Shown: piece after piece, positions 26,587-38,801 of the stretch
How the letters are laid out: the number at the start of each line of letters is the position of its first letter
Position numbering within the stretch: position 1 is the stretch's first letter
Source: Calliopsis andreniformis
Lineage: Eukaryota > Arthropoda > Insecta > Hymenoptera > Andrenidae
Length of the DNA stretch: 64,000 nucleotides
NCBI RefSeq assembly: GCF_051401765.1
Contig: NW_027480468.1
Coordinates: forward strand, 186,001-250,000
Reading direction: 5' to 3'
Notes under the pieces: generated by a model
Databases searched by the model: none
What the model saw: only the letters and a program-made list of their open reading frames with translations
What the model was told of the DNA's origin: nothing
Position numbers and translations under genes: made by a program

Positions 26587-26726
26587 CAACAATCAGTTGT
26601 CAATCCTCAATCCTCAATAGAATATCCCCAGTTCAGAGTTTTCAATACGCAATACTCAATCTGCAATCGTCAAATCTCTATGCACAAACATCAATTCTCA
26701 TCACTCAAGCCTCAACACTCAGTCCC
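26587..26726 (+). repeat. Anchor 23, subfamily A
   Basis: First A copy. A is marked by CTTCGGCACTC upstream, AGAATATCCCCAG, CAATCGTCAAATC, TCTATGCA and AAGCCTCAAC, with AAATCCGCA after the end. This one continues CCGCACCATTC where others have CCGCAACATTC. Confidence 0.88.
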
Positions 26727-27448
26727 AAATCCGCACCATTCAATCCTCAATCCTCAATCCTCAATCCTCAATCCTCAATCTTCAATCCTCAATACTCAAT
26801 CTTCAATCCTCAATCCTCAATCCTCAATCCTCAATCCTCAATCTTCATTCCTCAATCCTCAATCCTCAATCCTCAATCCTCATTCTTCAATCCTCAATAA
26901 CCAGTACTCAATCTTCAATCCTCAATCCTCAATCCTCAATTCTCGATCCTCAATCCTCAATCCTCAATCGTCAATTCTCAATCCTCAATCCTCAGTCCTC
27001 AGTCCTCAATACACAATCTTCAATCCTCAATCTTCAATCCTCAATCCTCAATCCTCAATACCCAATCTTCAATCCTCAATCCTCAGTCCTCAAACCACAA
27101 TTCTGAAACCTCAATCCTGAATCCTCAATCTTCAATCCTCAATCCCCAATCCTCAGTCTTCAATCCTCAATCTTCAAACCTCAATCCTCAATCCACAATC
27201 TTCAATCCTCAATACTCAATATTCAGTCCTCTATCCTCAATCCTCAATCCTCAATCCTCAATCCTCAATCCTCAATTTTCAATCTTCAATACTCAATCTC
27301 CAATCCTCAATCCTCAATACCTTCATCCTCAATTCTCATTCTTCAATCCTCAGTACCGAATCCACAATCTTCAATCCTGAATCCTCAATCCTCAATTCTC
27401 AATCCTGAATCCTCAATCCTGAATCCTCAAGCTTCAGCCCTCAATCCT

Positions 27449-27588
27449 CAACAATCAGTTGTCAATCCCCAATCCTCAATAGAATATCCTCAATTCACAG
27501 CTTTCAATACTCATTACTCAATCTGCAATCTTCAGATCTCTATCCACAAACATCAATTCTCATCACTCAACACTCAATACTCAGTCCC
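27449..27588 (+). repeat. Anchor 24, subfamily B
   Basis: Preceded by CCCTCAATCCTC. It has the right-half B form CACAGCTTTC and CAATCTGC, where left-half B copies have CACAGTTTTC and CAATTTGC. Confidence 0.88.
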
Positions 27589-27944
27589 CAATCCTCAAGC
27601 TTCAAACCTAAATCCTCAATCCTCAATCATCAATCCTCAATCTTCAATCCTCAATACTCAATCTTCAATCCTCAACCCTCAATCCTCAATCCTCAATCAC
27701 CAATCCTCAATCCTGAATCCTCAATCCTCAATCGTCAATCTTCAATCCTCAATCCTCAATCCTAAATCCTCAGTCCCCAAACCTGAATCCTCAATCTTCA
27801 ATCCTCAATTCTCAATCTTCAATCCTCAATCCTCAATACTCAATCCGCAATCCTCAATCCTCAACCGTCAGCCTTCAATCCTCAATACTCAATCTTCAAT
27901 CCTCAATCCTCAATCCTCAATCCTCAATCCTCAACCTTCAATCC

Positions 27945-29132
27945 TCAATACCAAATCCTCAATCTTGAATCCTCAATACCCAGGCCTCAATCTTCAATCC
28001 TCAATCCTCAGTCCTCAATTCTCAATCCTCAATCCTCAGTCCTCAGTCCTCAAACCTCAATCCTCAACCCTCAGCCCTCATCCTCAACCCTCAATCCTCA
28101 ATCATCAATCCTCAATCCTCAATCCTCAATACCCAATCTTCAATCCTCAATCCTCAGTCCTCAAACCACAATTCTGAAACCTCAATCCTGAATCCTCAAC
28201 CTTCAATCCTCAATCCCCAATCCTAAATCTTCAATCCTCAATCCTCAATCCTCAATCCTCAGTCCTCAATTCTCAATCCTCAATACTCAATATTCAATCC
28301 TCTATCCTCAATCCTCAATCCTCAATCCTCAATCCTCAATCCTCAATTTTCAATCCTCAATACTCAATCTGCAATCCTCAATCCTCAATACCTCAATCCT
28401 CAATCATCAGCCCTCAAACATCAATTCCGAATCCTCAATCCTCAATCTTCAATCCTCAATACTCAATCTTCAATCCTCAATCCTCAATCCTCAATCCTCA
28501 ATCTTCATTCCTCAATCCTCAATCCTCAATCCTCAATCCTCATTCTTCAATCATCTGTACCGAATACTCAATCTTCAATCCTGAATTCTCAATCCTCAAT
28601 CCTCAGTCCTCAGTCCTCAAACCTCAATCCTCAACCCTCAGCCCTCATCCTCAATACTCAATCCTCAATCCTCAATCCTCTATCTTCAATCCTCAATACT
28701 CAAACTTCAATCCTCAATCCTCAATCCTCAATCCTAAATCCTCAGTCCCCAAACCTCAATCCTCAATCTTCAATCCTCAGTTCTCAATCTTCAATCCTCA
28801 ATCCTCAATACTCAATCCTCAATCCTCAATCCTCAATCGTCAGCCTTCAATCCTCAATACTCAAGCTTCAATCCTCAATCCTCAATCCTCAATCCTCAAT
28901 CCTCAATCTTCAATCCTCAATACCCAATCCTCAATCTTGAATCCTCAATCCTCAATCCTCAATTCTCAATCCTCAATCCTCAATCCTCAGCCCTCAGACC
29001 TCAAACCTCAATCCTCGACCCTCAGCCCTCATCCTCAATGCTCAATCCTCAATCCTCAATCCTCAATCTTCAATCCTCAATACTCAATCTTCAATCCTCA
29101 ATCCTCGATACTCAATCTTCAATCCTCAATCC
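27945..29132 (+). repeat. 1,188 bp higher-order repeat, copy 1
   Basis: First of three consecutive copies. The marker CCCAGGCCTCAATC lies at 27981 and recurs exactly 1,188 and 2,376 bases later. Other landmarks inside are AACATCAATTCCGAATCC, CATCTGTACCGAATACTC, CAATACTCAAGCTTC, CCTCGACCCTCAGCCC and CCTCGATACTC. The unit has no 140-base anchor. Its length is not a multiple of 7 (169 x 7 + 5), so it includes net phase slips. Confidence 0.85.
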
Positions 29133-30320
29133 TCAATACCCAATCCTCAATCTTGAATCCTCAATACCCAGGCCTCAATCTTCAATCCTCAATCCTCAGT
29201 CCTCAATTCTCAATCCTCAATCCTCAGTCCTCAGTCCTCAAACCTCAATCCTCAACCCTCAGCCCTCATCCTCAACCCTCAATCCTCAATCATCAATCCT
29301 CAATCCTCAATCCTCAATACCCAATCTTCAATCCTCAATCCTCAGTCCTCAAACCACAATTCTGAAACCTCAATCCTGAATCCTCAACCTTCAATCCTCA
29401 ATCCCCAATCCTAAATCTTCAATCCTCAATCCTCAATCCTCAATCCTCAGTCCTCAATTCTCAATCCTCAATACTCAATATTCAATCCTCTATCCTCAAT
29501 CCTCAATCCTCAATCCTCAATCCTCAATCCTCAATTTTCAATCCTCAATACTCAATCTGCAATCCTCAATCCTCAATACCTCAATCCTCAATCATCAGCC
29601 CTCAAACATCAATTCCGAATCCTCAATCCTCAATCTTCAATCCTCAATACTCAATCTTCAATCCTCAATCCTCAATCCTCAATCCTCAATCTTCATTCCT
29701 CAATCCTCAATCCTCAATCCTCAATCCTCATTCTTCAATCATCTGTACCGAATACTCAATCTTCAATCCTGAATTCTCAATCCTCAATCCTCAGTCCTCA
29801 GTCCTCAAACCTCAATCCTCAACCCTCAGCCCTCATCCTCAATACTCAATCCTCAATCCTCAATCCTCTATCTTCAATCCTCAATACTCAAACTTCAATC
29901 CTCAATCCTCAATCCTCAATCCTAAATCCTCAGTCCCCAAACCTCAATCCTCAATCTTCAATCCTCAGTTCTCAATCTTCAATCCTCAATCCTCAATACT
30001 CAATCCTCAATCCTCAATCCTCAATCGTCAGCCTTCAATCCTCAATACTCAAGCTTCAATCCTCAATCCTCAATCCTCAATCCTCAATCCTCAATCTTCA
30101 ATCCTCAATACCCAATCCTCAATCTTGAATCCTCAATCCTCAATCCTCAATTCTCAATCCTCAATCCTCAATCCTCAGCCCTCAGACCTCAAACCTCAAT
30201 CCTCGACCCTCAGCCCTCATCCTCAATGCTCAATCCTCAATCCTCAATCCTCAATCTTCAATCCTCAATACTCAATCTTCAATCCTCAATCCTCGATACT
30301 CAATCTTCAATCCTCAATCC
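29133..30320 (+). repeat. 1,188 bp higher-order repeat, copy 2
   Basis: I saw very few differences from copy 1. One is at the left end, where copy 1 has TACCAAATCC and this copy TACCCAATCC. Marker CAGGCC is at 29169. Confidence 0.85.
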
Positions 30321-31509
30321 TCAATACCCAATCCTCAATCTTGAATCCTCAATACCCAGGCCTCAATCTTCAATCCTCAATCCTCAGTCCTCAATTCTCA
30401 ATCCTCAATCCTCAGTCCTCAGTCCTCAAACCTCAATCCTCAACCCTCAGCCCTCATCCTCAACCCTCAATCCTCAATCATCAATCCTCAATCCTCAATC
30501 CTCAATACCCAATCTTCAATCCTCAATCCTCAGTCCTCAAACCACAATTCTGAAACCTCAATCCTGAATCCTCAACCTTCAATCCTCAATACCCAATCCT
30601 AAATCTTCAATCCTCAATCCTCAATCCTCAATCCTCAGTCCTCAATTCTCAATCCTCAATACTCAATATTCAATCCTCTATCCTCAATCCTCAATCCTCA
30701 ATCCTCAATCCTCAATCCTCAATTTTCAATCCTCAATACTCAATCTGCAATCCTCAATCCTCAATACCTCAATCCTCAATCATCAGCCCTCAAACATCAA
30801 TTCCGAATCCTCAATCCTCAATCTTCAATCCTCAATACTCAATCTTCAATCCTCAATCCTCAATCCTCAATCCTCAATCTTCATTCCTCAATCCTCAATC
30901 CTCAATCCTCAATCCTCATTCTTCAATCATCTGTACCGAATACTCAATCTTCAATCCTGAATTCTCAATCCTCAATCCTCAGTCCTCAGTCCTCAAACCT
31001 CAATCCTCAACCCTCAGCCCTCATCCTCAATCCTCAATCCTCAATCCTCAATCCTCTATCTTCAATCCTCAATACTCAAACTTCAATCCTCAATCCTCAA
31101 TCCTCAATCCTAAATCCTCAGTCCCCAAACCTCAATCCTCAATCTTCAATCCTCAGTTCTCAATCTTCAATCCTCAATCCTCAATACTCAATCCTCAATC
31201 CTCAATCCTCAATCGTCAGCCTTCAATCCTCAATACTCAAGCTTCAATCCACAATCCTCAATCCTCAATCCTCAATCCTCAATCTTCAATCCTCAATACC
31301 CAATCCTCAATCTTGAATCCTCAATCCTCAATCCTCAATTCTCAATCCTCAATCCTCAATCCTCAGCCCTCAGACCTCAAACCTCAATCCTCGACCCTCA
31401 GCCCTCATCCTCAATGCTCAATCCTCAATCCTCAATCCTCAATCTTCAATCCTCAATAGTCAATCTTCAATCCTCAATCCTCGATACTCAATCTTCAATC
31501 CTCAATCCT
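30321..31509 (+). repeat. 1,188 bp higher-order repeat, copy 3
   Basis: Marker CAGGCC is at 30357. Private changes include TACCCAATCCTAAATC (about 30,588; copies 1 and 2 have TCCCCAATCC), CATCCTCAATCCTC where the others have CATCCTCAATACTC (about 31,022), and a CCACAATCC near 31,246. It ends where sequence switches to TCCCCAATCCTCATTCTTCG about 31,510. Confidence 0.82.
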
Positions 31510-32706
31510 CAATCCTCAATCCCCAATCCTCATTCTTCGATCCTCAATCCTCAATCCTCAATCCTCAATCTTCAATCCTCAATACTCAATCTTCAATCCT
31601 CAATACTCAATATTCAATCCTCAGTCCTCAATCCTCGATCCTCAATCCTCAATCCTCAATCGTCTATCTCAAATCCTGAATACTCAATCTTCAATCCTCA
31701 ATACTCGATACTCAATCCTCAATCCTCATTCTTCAATCCTCAACACCCAATCCTCAATCTTCAATCCTAAATCCTCAATCCTGAATTCTCAATCCTCAAT
31801 CTTCAGTCCTCAGTCCTCAAACCTCAATCCTCAACCCTCAGCCCTCATCCTCAATCCTCAATCCTCAATCCTCAATCCTCAATCTTCAATCCTCAATACT
31901 CAAACTTCAATCCACAATCCTCAATCCTCAATCCTCAATCCTCAATCCTCAATCGTCAGTCTTCAATCCTCAATACTCAATCTTCAATCCTCAATCCTCA
32001 ATCCTCAATCCTCAATACTCAATCTTCAATCCTCAGTAACCAATACTCAATCTTCAATCCTCAATCCTCAATCCTCAATTCTCGATCCTCAATCCTCAAT
32101 CCTGAATCGTCAATTCTCAATCCTCAATCCTCAGTCCTCAGTCCTCAATACACAATCTTCAATCCTCAATCTTCAATCCTCAATCCTCAATCCCCATTCC
32201 TCAATCCTCAATACCCAGTCCTCAATCTTCAATCCTCAATCCTCAGTCCTCAATTCTCAATCCTCAATCCTCAGTCCTCAGTCCTCAAACCTCAATCCTC
32301 AACCCTCTAGCCCTCATCCTCAATCCTCAATCCTCAATCTTCAATCCTCAATCCTCAATCCTCAATACCCAATCTTCAATCCTCAATCCTCAGTCCTCAA
32401 ACCACAATTCTGAAACCTCAATCCTGAATCCTCAATCTTCAATCCTCAATCCCCAATCCTAAATCTTCAATCCTCAATCCTCAATCCTCAATCCTCAATC
32501 CTCAATCTTCAATCCTCAATACTCAATATTCAATCCTCTATCCTCAATCCTCAATCCTCAATCCTCAATCCTCAATCCTCAATTTTCAATCCTCAATACT
32601 CAATCTGCAATCCTCAATCCTCAATACCTCAATCCTCAATCATCAGCCCTCAAACATCAATTCCGAATCCTCAATCCTGAATCCTCAATCTTCGGCACTC
32701 AGTCCT

Positions 32707-32846
32707 CAACAATCAGTTGTCAATCCTCAATCCTCAATAGAATATCCCCAGTTCAGAGTTTTCAATACGCAATACTCAATCTGCAATCGTCAAATCTCTA
32801 TGCACAAACATCAATTCTCATCACTCAAGCCTCAACACTCAGTCCC
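32707..32846 (+). repeat. Anchor 25, subfamily A
   Basis: Follows 5,258 anchor-free bases, which include the three 1,188 bp units. Confidence 0.88.
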
Positions 32847-33728
32847 AAATCCGCAACATTCAATCCTCAATCCTCAATCCTCAATCCTCAATCCTCAATC
32901 TTCAGTCCTCAATACTCAATCTTCAATCCTCAATCCTCAATCCTCAATCCTCAATCTTCATTCCTCAATCCTCAATCCTCAATCCTCAATCCTCATTCTT
33001 CAATCCTCAATAACCAGTACTCAATCTTCAATCCTCAATCCTCAATCCTCAATTCTCGATCCTCAATCCTCAATCCTCAATCGTCAATTCTCAATCCTCA
33101 ATCCTCAGTCCTCAGTCCTCAATACACAATCTTCAATCCTCAATCTTCAATTCTCAATCCTCAATCCCCATTCCTCAATCCTCAATACCCAGTCCTCAAT
33201 CTTCAATCCTCAATCCTCAATCCTCAATTCTCAATCCTCAATCCGCAGTCCTCAGTCCTCAACCCTCAATCCTCAACCCTCAGCCCTCATCCTCAATCCT
33301 CAAACCTCAATCTTCAATCCTCAATCCTCAATCCTCAATACCCAATCTTCAATCCTCAATCCTCAGTCCTCAAACCACAATTCTGAAACCTCAATCCTGT
33401 ATCCTCAATCTTCAATCCTCAATCCCCAATCCTCAGTCTTCAATCCTCAATCTTCAAACCTCAGTCCTCAATCCACAATCTTCAATCCTCAATACTCAAT
33501 ATTCAGTCCTCTATCCTCAATCCTCAATCCTCAATCCTCAATCCTCAATCCTCAATTTTCAATCTTCAATACTCAATCTCCAATCCTCAATCCTCAATAC
33601 CTTAATCCTCAATTCTCATTCTTCAATCCTCAGTACCGAATCCACAATCTTCAATCCTGAATCCTCAATCCTCAGTTCTCAATCCTGAATCCTCAATCCT
33701 GAATCCTCAACCTTCAGCCCTCAGTCCT

Positions 33729-33868
33729 CAACAATCAGTTGTCAATCCCCAATCCTCAATAGAATATCCTCAATTCACAGCTTTCAATACTCATTACTCA
33801 ATCTGCAATCTTCAGATCTCTATCCACAAACATCAATTCTCATCACTCAACACTCAATACTCAGTCCC
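33729..33868 (+). repeat. Anchor 26, subfamily B
   Basis: Preceded by CAACCTTCAGCCC rather than CAAGCTTCAGCCC, so the left HindIII-type site is lost; shared with anchors 30 and 34. Confidence 0.88.
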
Positions 33869-34750
33869 CAATCCTCAAGCTTCAAACCTAAACCCTCAAT
33901 CCTCAATCACCAATCCTCAATCTTCAATCCTCAATACTCAATCTTCAATCCTCAACCCTCAATCCTCAATCCTCAATCACCAATCCTCAATCCTGAATCC
34001 TCAATCCTCAATCGTCAATCTTCAATCCTCAATCCTCAATCCTAAATCCTCAGTCCCCAAACCTCAATCCTCAATCTTCAATCCTCAATTCTCAATCTTC
34101 AATCCTCAATCCTCAATACTCAATCCGCAATCCTCATTCCTCAACCGTCAGCCTTCAATCCTCAATACTCAATCTTCAATCCTCAATCCTCAATCCTCAA
34201 TCCTCAATCCTCAACCTTCAATCCTCAATACCCAATCCTCAATCTTGAATCCTCAATACCCAGGCCTCAATCTTCAATCCTCAATCCTCAGTCCTCAATT
34301 CTCAATCCTCAATCCTCAGCCCTCAGTCCTCAAACCTCAATCCTCAACCCTCAGCCCTCATCCTCAACCCTCAATCCTCAATCTTCAATCCTCAATCCTC
34401 AATCCTCAATACCCAATCTTCAATCCTCAATCCTCAGTCCTCAAACCACAATTCTGAAACCTCAATCCTGAATCCTCAATCTTCAATCCTCAATCCCCAA
34501 TCCTAAATCTTCAATCCTCAATCCTCAATCCTCAATCCTCAATCCTCAATCTTCAATCCTCAATACTCAATATTCAATCCTCTATCCTCAATCCTCAATC
34601 CTCAATCCTCAATCCTCAATCCTCAATTTTCAATCCTCAATACTCAATCTGCAATCCTCAATCCTCAATACCTCAATCCTCAATCATCAGCCCTCAAACA
34701 TCAATTCCGAATCCTCAATCCTGAATCCTCAATCTTCGGCACTCAGTCCT

Positions 34751-34890
34751 CAACAATCAGTTGTCAATCCTCAATCCTCAATAGAATATCCCCAGTTCAG
34801 AGTTTTCAATACGCAATACTCAATCTGCAATCGTCAAATCTCTATGCAGAAACATCAATTCTCATCACTCAAGCCTCAACACTCAGTCCC
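34751..34890 (+). repeat. Anchor 27, subfamily A
   Basis: Has TCTATGCAGAAAC, shared with anchors 32, 41 and 48. Confidence 0.88.
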
Positions 34891-36680
34891 AAATCCGCAA
34901 CATTCAATCCTCAATCCTCAATCCTCAATCCTCAATCCTCAATCTTCAATCCTCAATACTCAATCTTCAATCCTCAATCCTCAATCCTCAATCCTCAATC
35001 TTCATTCCTCAATCCTCAATCCTCAATCCTCAATCCTCATTCTTCAATCATCTGTACCGAATACTCAATCTTCAATCCTGAATTCTCAATCCTCAATCCT
35101 CAGTCCTCAGTCCTCATACCTCAATCCTCAACCCTCAGCCCTCATCCTCAATCCTCAATCCTCAATCCTCAATCCTCTATCTTCAATCCTCAATACTCAA
35201 ACTTCAATCCTCAATCCTCAATCCTCAATCCTAAATCCTCAGTCCCCAAACCTCAATCCTCAATCTTCAATGCTCAATTCTCAATCTTCAATCCTCAATC
35301 CTCAATACTCAATCCTCAATCCTCAATCCTCAATCGTCAGCCTTCAATCCTCAATACTCAAGCTTCAATCCTCAATCCTCAATCCTCAATCCTCAATCCT
35401 CAATCTTCAATCCACAATACCCAATCCTCAATCTCGAATCCTCAATCCTCAATCCTCAATTCTCAATCCTCAATCCTCAATCCTCAGCCCTCAGACCTCA
35501 AACCTCAATCCTCGACCCTCAGCCCTCATCCTCAATGCTCAATCCTCAATCCTCAATCCTCAATCTTCAATCCTCAATACTCAATATTCAATCCTCAGTC
35601 CTCAATCCTCGATCCGCAATCCTCAATCCTCAATCGTCTATCTCAAATCCTGAATACTCAATCTTCAATCCTCAATACTCGATACTCAATCCTCAATCCT
35701 CATTCTTCAATCCTCAACACCCAATCCTCAATCTTCAATCCTAAATCCTCAATCCTGAATTCTCAATCCTCAATCTTCAGTCCTCAGTCCTCAAACCTCA
35801 ATCCTCAACCCTCAGCCCTCATCCTCAATCCTCAATCCTCAATCCTCAATCCTCAATCTTCAATCCTCAATACTCAAACTTCAATCCACAATCCTCAATC
35901 CTCAATCCTCAATCCTCAATCCTCAATCGTCAGTCTTCAATCCTCAATACTCAATCTTCAATCCTCAATCCTCAATCCTCAATCCTCAATACTCAATCTT
36001 CAATCCTCAGTAACCAATACTCAATCTTCAATCCTCAATCCTCAATCCTCAATTCTCGATCCTCAATCCTCAATCCTGAATCGTCAATTCTCAATCCTCA
36101 ATCCTCAGTCCTCAGTCCTCAATACACAATCTTCAATCCTCAATCTTCAATCCTCAATCCTCAATCCCCATTCCTCAATCCTCAATACCCAGTCCTCAAT
36201 CTTCAATCCTCAATCCTCAGTCCTCAATTCTCAATCCTCAATCCTCAGTCCTCAGTCCTCAAACCTCAATCCTCAACCCTCTAGCCCTCATCCTCAACCC
36301 TCAATCCTCAATCTTCAATCCTCAATCCTCAATCCTCAATACCCAATCTTCAATCCTCAATCCTCAGTCCTCAAACCACAATTCTGAAACCTCAATCCTG
36401 AATCCTCAATCTTCAATCCTCAATCCCCAATCCTAAATCTTCAATCCTCAATCCTCAATCCTCAATCCTCAATCCTCAATCTTCAATCCTCAATACTCAA
36501 TATTCAATCCTCTATCCTCAATCCTCAATCCTCAATCCTCAATCCTCAATCCTCAATTTTCAATCCTCAATACTCAATCTGCAATCCTCAATCCTCAATA
36601 CCTCAATCCTCAATCATTAGCCCTCAAACATCAATTCCGAATCCTCAATCCTGAATCCTCAATCTTCGGCACTCAGTCCT

Positions 36681-36820
36681 CAACAATCAGTTGTCAATCC
36701 TCAATCCTCAATAGAATATCCCCAGTTCAGAGTTTTCAATACGCAATACTCAATCTGCAATCGTCAAATCTCTATGCACAAACATCAATTCTCATCACTC
36801 AAGCCTCAACACTCAGTCCC
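36681..36820 (+). repeat. Anchor 28, subfamily A
   Basis: Standard A form with TCTATGCACAAAC. Just upstream it has CATTAGCCC where others have CATCAGCCC. Confidence 0.88.
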
Positions 36821-37653
36821 AAATCCGCAACATTCAATCCTCAATCCTCAATCCTCAATCCTCAATCCTCAATCTTCAATCCTCAATACTCAATCTTCAA
36901 TCCTCAATCCTCAATCCTCAATCCTCAATCTTCATTCCTCAATCCTCAATCCTCAATCCTCAATCCTCATTCTTCAATCCTCAATGACCAGTACTCAATC
37001 TTCAATCCTCAATCCTCAATCCTCAATTCTCGATCCTCAATCCTCAATCCTCAATCGTCAATTCTCAATCCTCAATCCTCAGTCCTCAGTCCTCAATACA
37101 CAATCTTCAATCCTCAATCTTCAATCCTCAATCCTCAATCCCCATTCCTCAATCCTCAATACCCAGTCCTCAATCTTCAATCCTCAATCCTCAATCCTCA
37201 ATTCTCAATCCTCAATCCGCAGTCCTCAGTCCTCAACCCTCAATCCTCAACCCTCAGCCCTCATCCTCAATCCTCAAACCTCAATCTTCAATCCTCAATC
37301 CTCAATCCTCAATACCCAATCTTCAATCCTCAATCCTCAGTCCTCAAACCACAATTCTGAAACCTCAATCCTGTATCCTCAATCTTCAATCCTCAATCCC
37401 CAATCCTCAGTCTTCAATCCTCAATCTTCAAACCTCAATCCTCAATCCACAATCATCAATCCTCAGTACTCAATATTCAGTCCGCTATCCTCAATCCTCA
37501 ATCCTCAATCCTCAATCCTCAATCCTCAATTTTCAATCCTCAATACTCAATCTGCAATCCTCAATCCTCAATACCTCAATCCTCAATCATCAGCCCTCAA
37601 ACATCAATTCCGAATCCTCAATCCTGAATCCTCAATCTTCGGCACTCAGTCCT
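36681..37653 (+). repeat. 973 bp tandem unit followed by a near-identical copy at 37,654
   Basis: From anchor to anchor this unit is 973 bases (139 x 7). The next unit repeats it with the same order of words, including the rare CTCAATGACCAGTACTC (here) or CTCAATGACAAGTACTC (next unit). The copies separate after about 37,450, where one has CAATCATCAATCC and the other CAATCTTCAATCC. Confidence 0.8.
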
Positions 37654-37793
37654 CAACAATCAGTTGTCAATCCTCAATCCTCAATAGAATATCCCCAGTT
37701 CAGAGTTTTCAATACGCAATACTCAATCTGCAATCGTCAAATCTCTATGCACAAACATCAATTCTCATCACTCAAGCCTCAACACTCAGTCCC
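37654..37793 (+). repeat. Anchor 29, subfamily A
   Basis: Tandem copy of anchor 28, 973 bases away. Confidence 0.88.
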
Positions 37794-38661
37794 AAATCCG
37801 CAACATTCAATCCTCAATCCTCAATCCTCAATCCTCAATCCTCAATCTTCAATCCTCAATACTCAATCTTCAATCCTCAATCCTCAATCCTCAATCCTCA
37901 ATCTTCATTCCTCAATCCTCAATCCTCAATCCTCAATCCTCATTCTTCAATCCTCAATGACAAGTACTCAATCTTCAATCCTCAATCCTCAATCCTCAAT
38001 TCTCGATCCTCAATCCTCAATCCTCAATCGTCAATTCTCAATCCTCAATCCTCAGTCCTCAGTCCTCAATACACAATCTTCAATCCTCAATCTTCAATCC
38101 TCAATCCTCAATCCCCATTCCTCAATCCTCAATACCCAGTCCTCAATCTTCAATCCTCAATCCTCAATCCTCAATTCTCAATCCTCAATCCGCAGTCCTC
38201 AGTCCTCAACCCTCAATCCTCAACCCTCAGCCCTCATCCTCAATCCTCAAACCTCAATCTTCAATCCTCAATCCTCAATCCTCAATACCCAATCTTCAAT
38301 CCTCAATCCTCAGTCCTCAAACCACAATTCTGAAACCTCAATCCTGTATCCTCAATCTTCAATCCTCAATCCCCAATCCTCAGTCTTCAATCCTCAATCT
38401 TCAAACCTCAATCCTCAATCCACAATCTTCAATCCTCAATACTCAATATTCAGTCCGCTATCCTCAATCCTCAATCCTCAATCCTCAATCCTCAATCCTC
38501 AATTTTCAATCTTCAATACTCAATCTCCAATCCTCAATCCTCAATACCTTAATCCTCAATTCTCATTCTTCAATCCTCAGTACCGAATCCACAATCTTCA
38601 ATCCTGAATCCTCAATCCTCAGTTCTCAATCCTGAATCCTCAACCTTCAGCCCTCAGTCCT

Positions 38662-38801
38662 CAACAATCAGTTGTCAATCCCCAATCCTCAATAGAATAT
38701 CCTCAATTCACAGCTTTCAATACTCATTACTCAATCTGCAATCTTCAGATCTCTATCCACAAACATCAATTCTCATCACTCAACACTCAATACTCAGTCC
38801 C
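38662..38801 (+). repeat. Anchor 30, subfamily B
   Basis: Right-half B form, preceded by CAACCTTCAG. One of the two CCTGAATCC heptamer pairs usually found upstream is missing. Confidence 0.88.

Larger units (their letters stand above)
25441..27944 (+). repeat. Transition domain before the 1,188 bp array
   Basis: Contains a partial copy of the 1,188-base unit (about 25,441-26,310, offset 2,591 at AAACCACAATTCTG), then a jump back to the CCCCAATCCTAAATC word, then the first subfamily A anchor of the window (26587) and a B anchor (27449). This is where right-half sequence types replace those of the central mosaic. Confidence 0.7.
34286..37280 (+). repeat. 3 kb segment shared with 52,155-55,120
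   Basis: Anchors 34751 and 36681 correspond to 52620 (offset 17,869) and 54522 (offset 17,841). The change of 28 bases is a four-heptamer deletion in the downstream copy near 53,350. Both copies share the rare TCTATGCAGAAAC form in the first anchor. Confidence 0.8.

Noticed and set aside
36681..36693. Strong hairpin, terminator or small RNA at the anchor dyad
   Set aside because: The stem is only four base pairs with a five-base loop and no T tract or flanking gene. Kept only as a conservation observation.
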